Below, piece after piece: positions 1 through 8,362 of a DNA stretch of 64,000 bases. The number at the start of each line of letters is the position of its first letter. The first letter of the stretch is position 1. Made by a program: the position numbers and the translations under genes. The notes under the pieces were generated by a model. The model searched no databases. It was not told where the DNA came from and was given only the letters and a program-made list of their open reading frames with translations. Origin of the DNA: Pseudodesulfovibrio thermohalotolerans (lineage in GTDB: Bacteria > Desulfobacterota > Desulfovibrionia > Desulfovibrionales > Desulfovibrionaceae); the NCBI RefSeq assembly GCF_021353295.2, contig NZ_CP120635.1, positions 3,117,501 through 3,181,500 on the forward strand. The letters run 5' to 3'.

Positions 1-13
1 ACATACCGGGCAA

Positions 14-56
14 GTAGGTATTAAAACCTCGTTGTCGAGTAGGTAATTTAACCTAC
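14..56. promoter_or_regulatory. Tandem operator upstream of hmcA
   Basis: Two copies of one inverted-repeat design lie 25 bp apart: GTAGGT-ATTAAA-ACCTCG at 14-31 and GTAGGT-AATTTA-ACCTAC at 39-56. The second has perfect 6-bp arms around a 6-bp AT spacer; the first departs only at the last two bases. They sit about 145-190 bp before the hmcA start, with no gene between. The AT-rich stretch contrasts with the GC-rich leader that follows. This is the expected place for a repressor of the hmc operon, and the Rrf2-like gene at 10389 is the obvious candidate, but that pairing is inference. Confidence 0.6.
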
Positions 57-200
57 CAAAAATAGGGGAATTTAAAACCGAATTTCGCGCGGCGGAGGTG
101 CCGCGCCTGGGGGGCCGGTAGGGTCCGGAAACGGAACCAGGGGAACGGGCCGAGGAGGCCGGTTCATTGCCATCAACGCTTTTTAGAAAGGGATCGACAC

Positions 201-1817
201 ATGGCAAACGGTAAACGGATACTGCGATTGACCGCCATCGCGATCACGCTGGCCGGGGTGCTCGGCTTCCAGTTGGAAGCCATGGGTATGCTCGGCTCGA
301 CGGATGAGACCGCCGGGCGGCCGGACGTGATCATGATCGACACCATCGCCAGGCTGGAGTCACTCGAACAACCCGCGGCCGTGTTCAAGCACGACGCGCA
401 CACCAAGGCCCTGAAGGATCAGGGCATGAGCTGCGAATCCTGCCACCAAAAGGATGCCAAGGGCGACTTGACCCTGACCTTCGGCAGGCAGGAAGACGAG
501 AGCGGCGCGGAACCGACCGCGTCCGGGCTCAAGGACATGTACCACGACAACTGTATCTCCTGCCACGTCAAGAGCGAGGAGAAGGGCTTCAAGACCGGCC
601 CCAAGGCCGGTGAATGCCGCGGTTGCCACCAGGTCCGGCCCGAGACCGCCGACCGGGTCCCGGCAGGCATGGACAACATGCTCCATTTCGTCCACTGGGA
701 TTCCAAGATCATCCCGGCCGACCAGGGCAAGGAGACCAACTGCGGAGCGTGCCACAAAAAGGCGGGCGAGGAAGACAGTTGGCGTTTCTCCGACCAGGCC
801 AAGACCGAACCGCTCAAGGACGTCTTCCACAGCCAGTGCGTGACCTGCCATCAGAGTCTCATTGAGAAGAAGGCCGAGCGTTCCGGTCCGGTGCAGTGCG
901 CCGGATGCCACGGCGCGGGTGAAATCGCCACGCGCAATGTCGAACTGGCCAAGGACCTGAAGGCCATGGGCGGCACCCTGCCGCGCCTGCCGCGCAAGCA
1001 GCCCGACGCCGTGCTCATGGCCCCCGGAGCCAAGGACAAGGAAGCCGAGGCCAAGGCCGGGGACAAGCCCTCGGGCATGGCACCCGTCGCCTTCGACCAC
1101 AAGCTGCACGAGGCCAAGAGCGACTCCTGCATGACCTGCCACAAGGACGGCGTCAACGCCAAGCTGAACGCCTCTTTCGAAGCCCTGCACAACGTGAACG
1201 ACCCGGCGACCTGCGTGGGCTGTCACGTGCAGGAACAGAAGAAGCCCGAGTGCGCGGGCTGTCATGAGGCGCGTCCCGCGGCCAAGGCGCTGTCCGAGAA
1301 CTCCTGCGTCACCTGCCACAACGTCGACGTCACTGCGGAACCCGGCTTCCGGTTGATGGCGAGCGCGCCCGTGAACCCGGCCGCCATGTCCAAGGAAGAG
1401 AAGGAAGCCATGGCCGCCAAGGTCATCGCCGCCCGTCCCGAGACCCAGGCCATGGTCGCCGAGAAGGATATTCCCGAGTTCGTGAACATCGAGGCTCTGG
1501 CCGATCAATACCAGCCGAGCAAGATGCCGCACCGCAAGATCGTCCTGACCCTCATGAAGGGCATGAAGGACAATCGGCTTGCCGCCACCTTCCACACTTC
1601 GCCCGAGGCGGTCTGCGCCGGTTGCCATCACAACGCTCCGGCCACCCTGACGCCGCCCAAGTGCGCGAGCTGCCACGGCAAGCCTTTCGAGACCGAAGGC
1701 AGGCCCGGGCTGAAGGCCGCCTACCACGGCCAGTGCATGAGTTGTCACCAGGAAATGAAGCTCGAAAAGCCCGCCGCCACCAACTGCGTCGCGTGCCACG
1801 AGAAGAAAACCAACTAG
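201..1817 (+). CDS. hmcA: High-molecular-weight cytochrome c HmcA, 14-haem version
   Basis: This is the periplasmic multihaem cytochrome of the Hmc transmembrane redox complex, which exchanges electrons with the periplasmic tetrahaem cytochrome c3 pool. The 538-residue product has a basic N-terminus and hydrophobic core (about residues 5-25) as a Sec signal, then CxxCH motifs to the C-terminus. I count 14: CESCH, CISCH, CRGCH, CGACH, CVTCH, CAGCH, CMTCH, CVGCH, CAGCH, CVTCH, CAGCH, CASCH, CMSCH and CVACH. The C-terminal third (FPHRK-like PHRKIV, then CAGCHHN and CASCHGKPF) is typical of HmcA. The described D. vulgaris protein carries 16 haems, so two appear lost here. The ATG follows AAAGGG. 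It is first of six collinear hmc genes, 15 bp before hmcB. Confidence 0.93.
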   Translation: MANGKRILRLTAIAITLAGVLGFQLEAMGMLGSTDETAGRPDVIMIDTIARLESLEQPAAVFKHDAHTKALKDQGMSCESCHQKDAKGDLTLTFGRQEDESGAEPTASGLKDMYHDNCISCHVKSEEKGFKTGPKAGECRGCHQVRPETADRVPAGMDNMLHFVHWDSKIIPADQGKETNCGACHKKAGEEDSWRFSDQAKTEPLKDVFHSQCVTCHQSLIEKKAERSGPVQCAGCHGAGEIATRNVELAKDLKAMGGTLPRLPRKQPDAVLMAPGAKDKEAEAKAGDKPSGMAPVAFDHKLHEAKSDSCMTCHKDGVNAKLNASFEALHNVNDPATCVGCHVQEQKKPECAGCHEARPAAKALSENSCVTCHNVDVTAEPGFRLMASAPVNPAAMSKEEKEAMAAKVIAARPETQAMVAEKDIPEFVNIEALADQYQPSKMPHRKIVLTLMKGMKDNRLAATFHTSPEAVCAGCHHNAPATLTPPKCASCHGKPFETEGRPGLKAAYHGQCMSCHQEMKLEKPAATNCVACHEKKTN

Positions 1818-1832
1818 CCGAAGGAGCATACG

Positions 1833-2888
1833 ATGTTACGCAGAACCTTCCTCGGATTGTTGGGTGCCGCAGGCGCGAGCGCAGCGCTGGCCACACCGGC
1901 CAAGGCCGCAAACAAGCACTTCGGCCCGCATCCCGACACCCACGGCGTGCTTTTTGACGCCACCCGCTGCATCGGCTGCCGCAAATGCGAGCAGGCGTGC
2001 AACGAAGTCAACGAGCTGCCTGAACCGGAAAAGAAATTCGACGACCTGTCCGTACTCGATACGGTGCGACGGAGCGACGAGAACACCTTTACCGTGGTCA
2101 ATCGGTACCAGACCGCCAAGGGTCCGGTCTTCCGCAAGCAGCAGTGCAACCACTGCCTGGAACCGGCCTGTGCGTCGGCCTGCTTCGTGCGGGCCTTCAA
2201 GAAGCAGCCCAACGGCGCGGTGACCTACGACGCCTCCGTGTGCGTCGGCTGCCGCTACTGCATGGTTGCCTGCCCGTTCTCGGTCCCGGCCTACGAATAC
2301 AACGAGCCGCTGACCCCCCGGGTGCGCAAGTGCACCATGTGCTATCCCCGCCTTCAGGAGGGCAAGCTCCCCGGCTGCGTGGAGAAATGCCCCAAGGAGG
2401 CCCTCACCTTCGGCCCGCGCGCCGAGCTGATCCGAATCGCCCGCAAGCGAATCGAGACCTATCCCGACCGCTACGTGAACCACATCTACGGCGAACACGA
2501 GATGGGCGGCACGAGCTGGATGTACCTCTCCGGCGTACCGTTCTCCGAGATCGGAATGCGCGAGGACCTGGGCACCGCCAGCGCGCCCGAGCTGACCGCC
2601 GGCCCCCTGGCCGCCGTGCCCATCGTGGTCGGCCTGTGGCCCGTGCTGTTGGGCGGCATCTACGCCGTGACCCAACGCAACGCCAAGGTCGCCAACGCCG
2701 AACGCGTCAAGGCGGTCAAGGACGCCCTGAAGCGGGCCGGTGACGAGGCCGAGAAGAAACTTCACGAGGAGCTGGGCAAGGCCGAGCAGGCCAGCCAACG
2801 TCGCATCGAGGTCGAGGTCAAGAAGGCCGTCGAAGAGGCGCTCGCCCCGAAGGAAGAGGACGCCGGAACCAAAGAGGAGGAGTCCTAG
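1833..2888 (+). CDS. hmcB: Hmc complex periplasmic ferredoxin subunit HmcB
   Basis: The product is the Fe-S electron-transfer subunit that takes electrons from HmcA towards the membrane subunits. It has 351 residues and begins with a Tat-like signal (RRTFLG, then a hydrophobic Ala-rich run). Ferredoxin-type cysteine clusters follow: [32 protein letters not shown] and CTMC with CVEKCP, i.e. four [4Fe-4S] sites of the DMSO-reductase-B/HybA type. A predicted membrane helix lies near residues 255-277. A charged, probably coiled-coil tail of about 75 residues ends the protein. The start is preceded by AAGGAG. The stop codon directly abuts the hmcC ATG, indicating translational coupling. Confidence 0.93.
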   Translation: MLRRTFLGLLGAAGASAALATPAKAANKHFGPHPDTHGVLFDATRCIGCRKCEQACNEVNELPEPEKKFDDLSVLDTVRRSDENTFTVVNRYQTAKGPVFRKQQCNHCLEPACASACFVRAFKKQPNGAVTYDASVCVGCRYCMVACPFSVPAYEYNEPLTPRVRKCTMCYPRLQEGKLPGCVEKCPKEALTFGPRAELIRIARKRIETYPDRYVNHIYGEHEMGGTSWMYLSGVPFSEIGMREDLGTASAPELTAGPLAAVPIVVGLWPVLLGGIYAVTQRNAKVANAERVKAVKDALKRAGDEAEKKLHEELGKAEQASQRRIEVEVKKAVEEALAPKEEDAGTKEEES

Positions 2889-4064
2889 ATGTCTGTCGAA
2901 ACCACTGCGGTAGCGAAGAAGTCCCTCTTCACGCCGTTCAATATTATCGCTGGAATCATTCTCGTCGCCGGACTGGTGGTCACGGTGATGCGCTTCACCG
3001 GCGGCCTCGGGGCCGTCACCAACCTGGACCAGAACAACCCCTGGGGCATCTGGATCGGCTTCGATCTGCTCTGCGGCGTCGCCCTGGCCGCTGGCGGCTA
3101 CACCACCTCCGCCGCCTGCTACCTTTTCGGCCTGAAAAAATATCACGCCGGAGTCCGCCCGGCCATCCTGACCGCCTTCCTGGGCTACGCCCTGGTGGTC
3201 TTCGCCCTGGGCTACGACGTCGGCCGTCCCTGGCGGCTGCCCTACCCCATCTTCGTCCAGCAGGGAACGACTTCGCTGCTCTTCGAAGTGGGCCTGTGCG
3301 TCATGCTCTACCTGACCGTGCTGTTCATCGAATTCACCCCGGCTGCGTTCGAATGGCTGGGCATGAAGAAGATTCGCAACATCATAGTCAAGATGACCCT
3401 CGCTCTGACCATCCTCGGCGTGGTCCTTTCCACGCTGCACCAGTCTTCCCTGGGCGCGCTGTTCACCATCGCCCCTTCGAAGCTCCACCCGCTCTGGTAC
3501 TCGCAGTACCTCCCGGTGTTCTTCTTCGTGTCGAGCATCGCCGCGGGCCTGTCCATGGTCATCTTCGAAGGTACTCTCTCACACAAGCCCATGCACCACT
3601 TGATGGATGAGGAGTACCTGAACAATCACGACGACCTTATCCTCGGTTTCGGAAAGGCCGCTTCCCTCGTGTTGTTCGGGTACTTCTCCATCAAGGTCAT
3701 CGGCCTGGCCTACGACAACAACTGGCACTACCTGACCACCGGCTACGGCGCGTGGTTCCTGGTTGAGATGCTCGGTTTCGTGGCCCTGCCGTCCTTCCTG
3801 TACGCTATCGGCGCACGCGACAAAAACCTGACCGTCATCCGTTGGGCCGCGGGCCTGACCGTGCTCGGCATCATCGTCAACCGGTTCAACATCTCCCTGG
3901 TCGCCTTCAACTACCAGCTCCCGTCCGCACAGCGGTACTTCCCGAGCTGGGGCGAGATCACCATCTCGCTGTTCGTGGTGACCATCGGCGTGCTGGCCTT
4001 CCGGTTCATCTCCACTCGGATGCCCATTTTCTACGAGCACCCGGACTACAAGGGCGAACACTAG
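2889..4064 (+). CDS. hmcC: Hmc complex NrfD-like integral membrane subunit HmcC
   Basis: A 391-residue polytopic membrane protein of the NrfD/PsrC family, with about ten hydrophobic segments. The family anchors a periplasmic Fe-S partner and interacts with the quinone pool without its own cofactor. Family features visible here include the WGIWIGFDLLCGVALAAGG region after the first helix and the late SWGEITIS segment. Its position straight after the ferredoxin subunit is the usual NrfC-NrfD arrangement. The start overlaps no other gene and is served by the GAGGAG at the end of hmcB. Confidence 0.93.
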   Translation: MSVETTAVAKKSLFTPFNIIAGIILVAGLVVTVMRFTGGLGAVTNLDQNNPWGIWIGFDLLCGVALAAGGYTTSAACYLFGLKKYHAGVRPAILTAFLGYALVVFALGYDVGRPWRLPYPIFVQQGTTSLLFEVGLCVMLYLTVLFIEFTPAAFEWLGMKKIRNIIVKMTLALTILGVVLSTLHQSSLGALFTIAPSKLHPLWYSQYLPVFFFVSSIAAGLSMVIFEGTLSHKPMHHLMDEEYLNNHDDLILGFGKAASLVLFGYFSIKVIGLAYDNNWHYLTTGYGAWFLVEMLGFVALPSFLYAIGARDKNLTVIRWAAGLTVLGIIVNRFNISLVAFNYQLPSAQRYFPSWGEITISLFVVTIGVLAFRFISTRMPIFYEHPDYKGEH

Positions 4065-4073
4065 GAGGTTGCC

Positions 4074-4205
4074 ATGGAATTCTATACTCTCCAAGACTAC
4101 TACACGTTCACCAAGGGGACTGTGTACCTGCTGATGGGCGGGATCCTCGTGGCGGCGACCCTGTACTGGCGCTTCCTCATGGGCGGCAACAAAAAGGACG
4201 ACTAG
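4074..4205 (+). CDS. hmcD: Hmc complex small membrane subunit HmcD
   Basis: A 43-residue protein with one predicted transmembrane helix (about residues 16-35) and a basic tail (GGNKKDD). It starts at an ATG with GGAGG 5 bp upstream, 9 bp after the hmcC stop. The described hmc operon has a very short hydrophobic hmcD in exactly this position, so the assignment rests on length, topology and order. Its biochemical role is not established. Confidence 0.85.
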   Translation: MEFYTLQDYYTFTKGTVYLLMGGILVAATLYWRFLMGGNKKDD

Positions 4206-4258
4206 CCGCAAGGCCATCGTTTCAAGATTAACGATACGATAATCAAGGAGAAGCGGAA

Positions 4259-4936
4259 ATGTACGATTTCCTGACAGGGCCCATGCTCTGGGCGACGTTT
4301 ATCGTCAGCTTCGGCGGCCTGCTCGTCCGCAGCGTGATGTACGTCAAAGGCCTTAGCTGGCAACTCGACCGCGTGGCCTACCGTCCTCAAATGAAATACG
4401 GCATCCGGGGCGGCCTGCGCTCCATACTGGCCTTCATCATCCCGTTCAGGGCCCGGCTGTGGCGCGTGCGCCCCGGCTTCACCCTCATCTTCTTCGCCTT
4501 CCACATCGGGCTGCTCGTCACCCCGATCTTCCTGGAAGCGCACAATGTGATGCTGAAGAACGCCTTCGGGATCAGCCTGCCCACCCTGCCCACCGGCCTG
4601 GCGGACGTGCTGGCCTGGACCTGCCTGGCGGGCGGACTGTTCCTGACCCTCAGGCGGATCGCCTTCCCGGAGGTGCGCATCATCACGACCTTCTACGACT
4701 ACCTGCTGCTGGTCATCACGGTGATGCCGTTCATCACCGGCCTGATCGCCAGGTACGAGATGGGAGATTACAACTTCTGGCTGGCCGCCCACATCCTGAG
4801 CGGCGAAATCTGGCTCCTGGCCCTGCCCTTCACCAAGCTCAGCCACGTCGTGCTGTTCTTCATGTCCCGTATGCAACTGGGCATGGACTACGGCATCAAG
4901 CGCGGCGGCATGAAGGGCACGGACATGGCCTGGTAA
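4259..4936 (+). CDS. hmcE: Hmc complex NarI-like membrane subunit HmcE
   Basis: The 225-residue product has five predicted membrane helices, resembling the cytochrome b subunit of nitrate reductase (NarI) and the HdrE/DsrM group. Histidines within helices (FAFHIG, AAHILSGE and KLSHVV) could ligate haem b. In the Hmc complex this subunit is thought to carry electrons across the membrane to HmcF. AAGGAG lies 9 bp before the ATG. The 53-bp gap from hmcD is the largest inside the operon and shows no terminator. Confidence 0.9.
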   Translation: MYDFLTGPMLWATFIVSFGGLLVRSVMYVKGLSWQLDRVAYRPQMKYGIRGGLRSILAFIIPFRARLWRVRPGFTLIFFAFHIGLLVTPIFLEAHNVMLKNAFGISLPTLPTGLADVLAWTCLAGGLFLTLRRIAFPEVRIITTFYDYLLLVITVMPFITGLIARYEMGDYNFWLAAHILSGEIWLLALPFTKLSHVVLFFMSRMQLGMDYGIKRGGMKGTDMAW

Positions 4937-4969
4937 CCGGGCTTTACCTGCACAGTACGGAGAATCGAA

Positions 4970-6361
4970 ATGCCTGAAGGAAAATTCTGCAATAAGACGC
5001 CGATCAATACCGAGGAGCAGCTCAAGGCGACCCTCGGCGACAAGGGCGGCAAGCAATACTACGAAGAGATGAACCATCTGGACGTGGACTCGGACAAGCT
5101 CTGGGCCGCCATCCAGAAGACCATGAAATCCAGGACCAAGACCTGGCTCGAAATCTGCGCCCACTGCGGCCTGTGCGCCGAGAGCTGTTTCCTGTACCAG
5201 GTCAACGGCCGGGTGCCGGAGCAGGTCCCGTCCTACAAGATCCAGTCCACCCTCGGGGTGATGGTCAAGAAAAAGGGCAAGGTGGACAACGAGTTCATGC
5301 AGATGTGCATGGAGACCGCCTGGTCCAAGTGCACCTGCTGCAACAGATGCGGCATGTACTGCCCCCACGGCATCGACATGGGCGTCATGTTCAGCTACCT
5401 GCGCGGCCTGCTCTACTCCCAGGGCTTTGTCCCTTGGGAGCTCAAGATCGGCTCCGGAATGCACCGCGTGTACCGCGCCCAGATGGACGTGACCACCGAG
5501 GACTGGGTGGAAACCTGCGAGTGGATGGCCGAGGAGAACGAGGAAGACTGGCCGGGCCTTGAAATCCCGGTGGACAAGGTCGGCGCGGACATCATGTACA
5601 CCTGCAACGCCCGCGAGCCCAAGCACTACCCCGAGGACATCGCCGAGGCGGCCATCCTCTTCCATGTGGCGGGCGAAAACTGGACCGTGCCTTCCGAAGG
5701 CTGGGAGCAGACCTCCCTGTCCATGTTCGCCGGCGACTGGGAATGCTGCAAGGACAACGTCCTGAACGTGTACGCCGCGCTTGAACGCCTCAAGCCCAAG
5801 CGGGCGATCGGCACCGAATGCGGCCACGCCCACCGCGCCACGGTCATCGAAGGGCCGTACTGGGCGGGGCGTCCCGACGGACAGCCGCCCGTGCCGTACA
5901 TCCACTATGTGGAGTGGCTGGCCGAAGCCCTGCGCACCGGCAAGCTCAAGATTGACCCCGCCAAGCGGATCAAGGAACCGGTCACCCTGCAGGATTCCTG
6001 CAACTACGTGCGCAACCAAGGGCTGAAGAACGTCACCCGCGAGATCATCAGCTACATCGTCGAGCCGGGCTACTTCGTGGAGATGGCTCCCAACCGCGAG
6101 CACAACTACTGCTGCGGCGGCGGTGGCGGCTTCAACGGCATTGGCCTGTACCGCGAACAGCGCAACGTGGCCCTGCGCAAGAAGATGGAGCAGATCCTCG
6201 ACACCGGCGCCAAGCTGGTCATCGCCCCTTGCCACAACTGTTGGGACGCCATCCGCGACCTGGAGGAAGAGTACAAGATCGGTATCCGCTGGTCCTTCCT
6301 CAAGCCGCTCGTCATCAAGATGCTCGACGTGCCCGAGCACCTGCGCCCCACCGAGGAATAA
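4970..6361 (+). CDS. hmcF: Hmc complex cytoplasmic HdrD-like Fe-S subunit HmcF
   Basis: The 463-residue protein is soluble and has no signal peptide. Near residues 63-130 are two ferredoxin motifs, [11 protein letters not shown] and [14 protein letters not shown]. The C-terminal half has a CCG domain (DSCNYVRNQ, then [10 protein letters not shown], then PCHNC), the type that holds a non-cubane [4Fe-4S] cluster in heterodisulfide reductase HdrD and DsrK. It is the cytoplasmic end of the Hmc electron path; the physiological partner is not known. The start has GGAG 9 bp upstream. The next gene begins 35 bp after its stop with no terminator, so they are probably co-transcribed. Confidence 0.92.
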   Translation: MPEGKFCNKTPINTEEQLKATLGDKGGKQYYEEMNHLDVDSDKLWAAIQKTMKSRTKTWLEICAHCGLCAESCFLYQVNGRVPEQVPSYKIQSTLGVMVKKKGKVDNEFMQMCMETAWSKCTCCNRCGMYCPHGIDMGVMFSYLRGLLYSQGFVPWELKIGSGMHRVYRAQMDVTTEDWVETCEWMAEENEEDWPGLEIPVDKVGADIMYTCNAREPKHYPEDIAEAAILFHVAGENWTVPSEGWEQTSLSMFAGDWECCKDNVLNVYAALERLKPKRAIGTECGHAHRATVIEGPYWAGRPDGQPPVPYIHYVEWLAEALRTGKLKIDPAKRIKEPVTLQDSCNYVRNQGLKNVTREIISYIVEPGYFVEMAPNREHNYCCGGGGGFNGIGLYREQRNVALRKKMEQILDTGAKLVIAPCHNCWDAIRDLEEEYKIGIRWSFLKPLVIKMLDVPEHLRPTEE

Positions 6362-6396
6362 CCCGGAGACCGTGTAACCAAAGGACGAGGTGATCT

Positions 6397-7290
6397 ATGT
6401 TCAAGAAGATTCTACTGGCGACCAGCGGTGCTCCGTCCACCTTCGGCGCCGCGCGGGTGGCCTTCGACATGGCCAAACGCTACGGGGCCGAAGTCGTGGT
6501 GTTCAACGTCATGGGCGTACCCACCAAGGCCTTTTCCCAGGTGGTCAACGACGTGCGCACCGGCGAGGAGATCGAGGTCGACGACGAATACCGCGCCTGG
6601 GTCGAGGAGGAACTCAAATCCACCTTCGAGAAGCAGATCGAGTCGGTGGAGTACGCCAAGATCGTGACCACCACGGGCGTGCCCAGCCGCGAGATTCTGC
6701 GCGCCGCCCGGGCCGAGGACGCCGACCTCATCGTCATGGGCGCAAGCTCCGGCGATTCGAGCGCCTACCGCAAGGGCTACCCCGGCTCCACCCTGCAACG
6801 CGTGGCCAAGGCCGCCCGCTGCCCGGTGATGACCGTGCACCGCGAGACCGCCTCCTACTGGGGCGGCTTCGGAAACATCGTCTTCGCCACAGACTTCTCC
6901 AAGCAGGCGGAATACGCCTTCAGGTTCGCCCTGAACGCCGCCAGGGAACTGGACTGCGACCTGACCCTGTTCCACGCCCTGGACATCAGCGGCAAGGTCA
7001 TGGACCAGAACGCCATCGAAGACAAAATCATCACGGCGCGGAACCGCATCCGTGAGACCTACGGGCCGCTTATGGGCGACTTCAAGAACTTCGACATCGA
7101 AGTATGGGAAGGCGTGCCCTACGTGGAAGTCGTCAAGATCGCGCGCGAACGGTCCGCCGACCTCATCGTCCTGGCGCACCACTCCCGCGAGCTCGACCCG
7201 GATCTGGCCTCCATCGGCTCCACCATGGAGCAGGTCATCCTGCGGGCAGGATGTCCGGTGGTCAGCGTGAGCAAGCCCGACAAGGTCTAG
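6397..7290 (+). CDS. Tandem universal stress protein (two UspA domains)
   Basis: The 297-residue protein has two UspA domains. Domain 1 (about 1-145) opens with FKKILLATSGAPS and ends with the ATP-binding signature MGASSG then GYPGSTLQRVAKAARCPVM. Domain 2 (about 155-295) opens with NIVFATDFS and ends with LAHHS then GSTMEQVILRAGCPVVSV. UspA proteins bind ATP or respond to energy stress. Lying 35 bp after hmcF, it is probably on the hmc transcript and may report energy state there; that is inference. The described D. vulgaris operon proceeds directly to rrf1, so this is an addition relative to that layout. Confidence 0.85.
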   Translation: MFKKILLATSGAPSTFGAARVAFDMAKRYGAEVVVFNVMGVPTKAFSQVVNDVRTGEEIEVDDEYRAWVEEELKSTFEKQIESVEYAKIVTTTGVPSREILRAARAEDADLIVMGASSGDSSAYRKGYPGSTLQRVAKAARCPVMTVHRETASYWGGFGNIVFATDFSKQAEYAFRFALNAARELDCDLTLFHALDISGKVMDQNAIEDKIITARNRIRETYGPLMGDFKNFDIEVWEGVPYVEVVKIARERSADLIVLAHHSRELDPDLASIGSTMEQVILRAGCPVVSVSKPDKV

Positions 7291-7301
7291 AAAGTTGATC
7301 C

Positions 7302-7327
7302 GCGCGCCCGGCGGGTGCCGGGCGCGC
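7302..7327 (+). terminator. Strong hairpin after the hmc-usp transcript
   Basis: A perfect 11-bp GC-rich stem (GCGCGCCCGGC with GCCGGGCGCGC, loop GGGT) begins 11 bp after the usp stop. It lacks a real U-tract (only TT), so it may stabilise the mRNA end or attenuate rather than fully terminate before rrf1. Confidence 0.4.
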
Positions 7328-7423
7328 CTTGACAAATATTAATGCCGCAGCCGGCCTTGGCGGGAGCGACTGCGGCAAATACGGAATCAAGCGAACTGAT
7401 TCGTGAGTACCAGGAGGAAAGTT

Positions 7424-7777
7424 ATGTCCAAGAAGATTCTCATCGTCGACGACGACCAGGAAATCCGCTCTTATCTGTCCGAACTGCTGAGCGACAACGG
7501 GTATGAAACCGTGACCGCCAACGACGGCGCAGAGGCTGTGGAGATCGCCAAGACCGAGAAACCCGATCTGATTACGCTGGACCTTGAAATGCCCAACGAA
7601 TGGGGCCCGAGGTTCTACCGCAAGATCAGCCAGGACGAGACGCTCAAGCGTACCCCGGTTGTGGTCATCAGCGGCCTCAACGCGATCAAATACGCTATTC
7701 CCAAGGCGATCGCAAGCCTCACGAAACCTTTTGAGCCTGCTCAGTTGCTGAAGATCGTCAAGGACGCCATCGGCTAG
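7424..7777 (+). CDS. Rrf1-like single-domain response regulator
   Basis: A 117-residue stand-alone receiver domain. It has the acidic pair in VDDD, phosphoacceptor Asp53 (TLDLEMP), the Ser of VVVISG and the Lys of TKPF. The loop after the phosphoacceptor reads NEWGPRFYR instead of the common MDG, a signature shared with its neighbour at 7919. No DNA-binding domain is present. D. vulgaris has rrf1, a response-regulator gene, downstream of hmcF, and this is the positional equivalent. The ATG at 7424 is chosen over the in-frame upstream codon at 7403 because AGGAGG lies 6 bp before it. Confidence 0.85.
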   Translation: MSKKILIVDDDQEIRSYLSELLSDNGYETVTANDGAEAVEIAKTEKPDLITLDLEMPNEWGPRFYRKISQDETLKRTPVVVISGLNAIKYAIPKAIASLTKPFEPAQLLKIVKDAIG

Positions 7778-7799
7778 CCGGCAAACTGGAATGACCCGA

Positions 7800-7837
7800 C
7801 GGCCCGCGAGCCGCAAATGGTTCGCGGGCCGAATTTT
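7800..7837 (+). terminator. Intrinsic terminator after first rrf1-like gene
   Basis: CGGCCCGCGA at 7800-7809 pairs with TCGCGGGCCG at 7822-7831. The loop is 12 nt and the stem is followed by AATTTT. It separates the two rrf1-like genes. Confidence 0.65.
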
Positions 7838-7918
7838 CCGACTTGAACTAGTGCGCAGGTTGAGTATACGTTGCAGGCGTTGCGGGGTGTTCCCGCCACT
7901 TGAAACCAGGTTGAGCTC

Positions 7919-8275
7919 ATGCCAAAGAAAATCATGGTGGTGGACGACGATCCCGATATCGTCGACTACCTCGTAAGCGTATTCGAAGACCACGGATACG
8001 ATACCTGCCGCGCATCCGACGGAATATCCGCCTATGAAGTCGCCATGGCCGAGAAGCCGGACCTCATCACGCTGGATATTGAAATGCCCCACGAGTGGGG
8101 ACCCCGTTTCTACCGTCGGCTAACCAGTGAGAAGGAATTCTCCGACATACCGGTGATCGTCATCAGCGGGCTGTCGGGAATCCATCTGGCCATCCGGCGG
8201 GCCGTGGCGACCATCAAGAAGCCCTTCGACCCGGCGGATGTAATCCAGATCGTACGAGAGGCCCTGGGCGAATAG
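7919..8275 (+). CDS. Second Rrf1-like single-domain response regulator
   Basis: A 118-residue receiver domain paralogous to the previous gene. It has the same VDDD start, Asp53 in TLDIEMP, the same HEWGPRFYR loop, IVISG and KKPFDP. It carries no output domain, so it probably relays phosphate between the nearby kinases or acts by protein contact. A short unmatched leader and a terminator separate it from the first copy, so the two may be expressed differently. The ribosome site is weak (GGTTGAG). Confidence 0.85.
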   Translation: MPKKIMVVDDDPDIVDYLVSVFEDHGYDTCRASDGISAYEVAMAEKPDLITLDIEMPHEWGPRFYRRLTSEKEFSDIPVIVISGLSGIHLAIRRAVATIKKPFDPADVIQIVREALGE

Positions 8276-8362
8276 CCCTGCCCGAGAATCCTGGACAGGA
8301 GAGAGGCCCGCAGGGAAACAGCCGTTACGACGGCCCGCGGGAGGCTCCCCCCGGAGGGTATG

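Noticed and set aside
7329..7360. TTGACA after the usp gene as a promoter for the rrf1-like gene
   Set aside because: No acceptable -10 lies 16-18 bp downstream, and the hexamer overlaps the tail of a hairpin.
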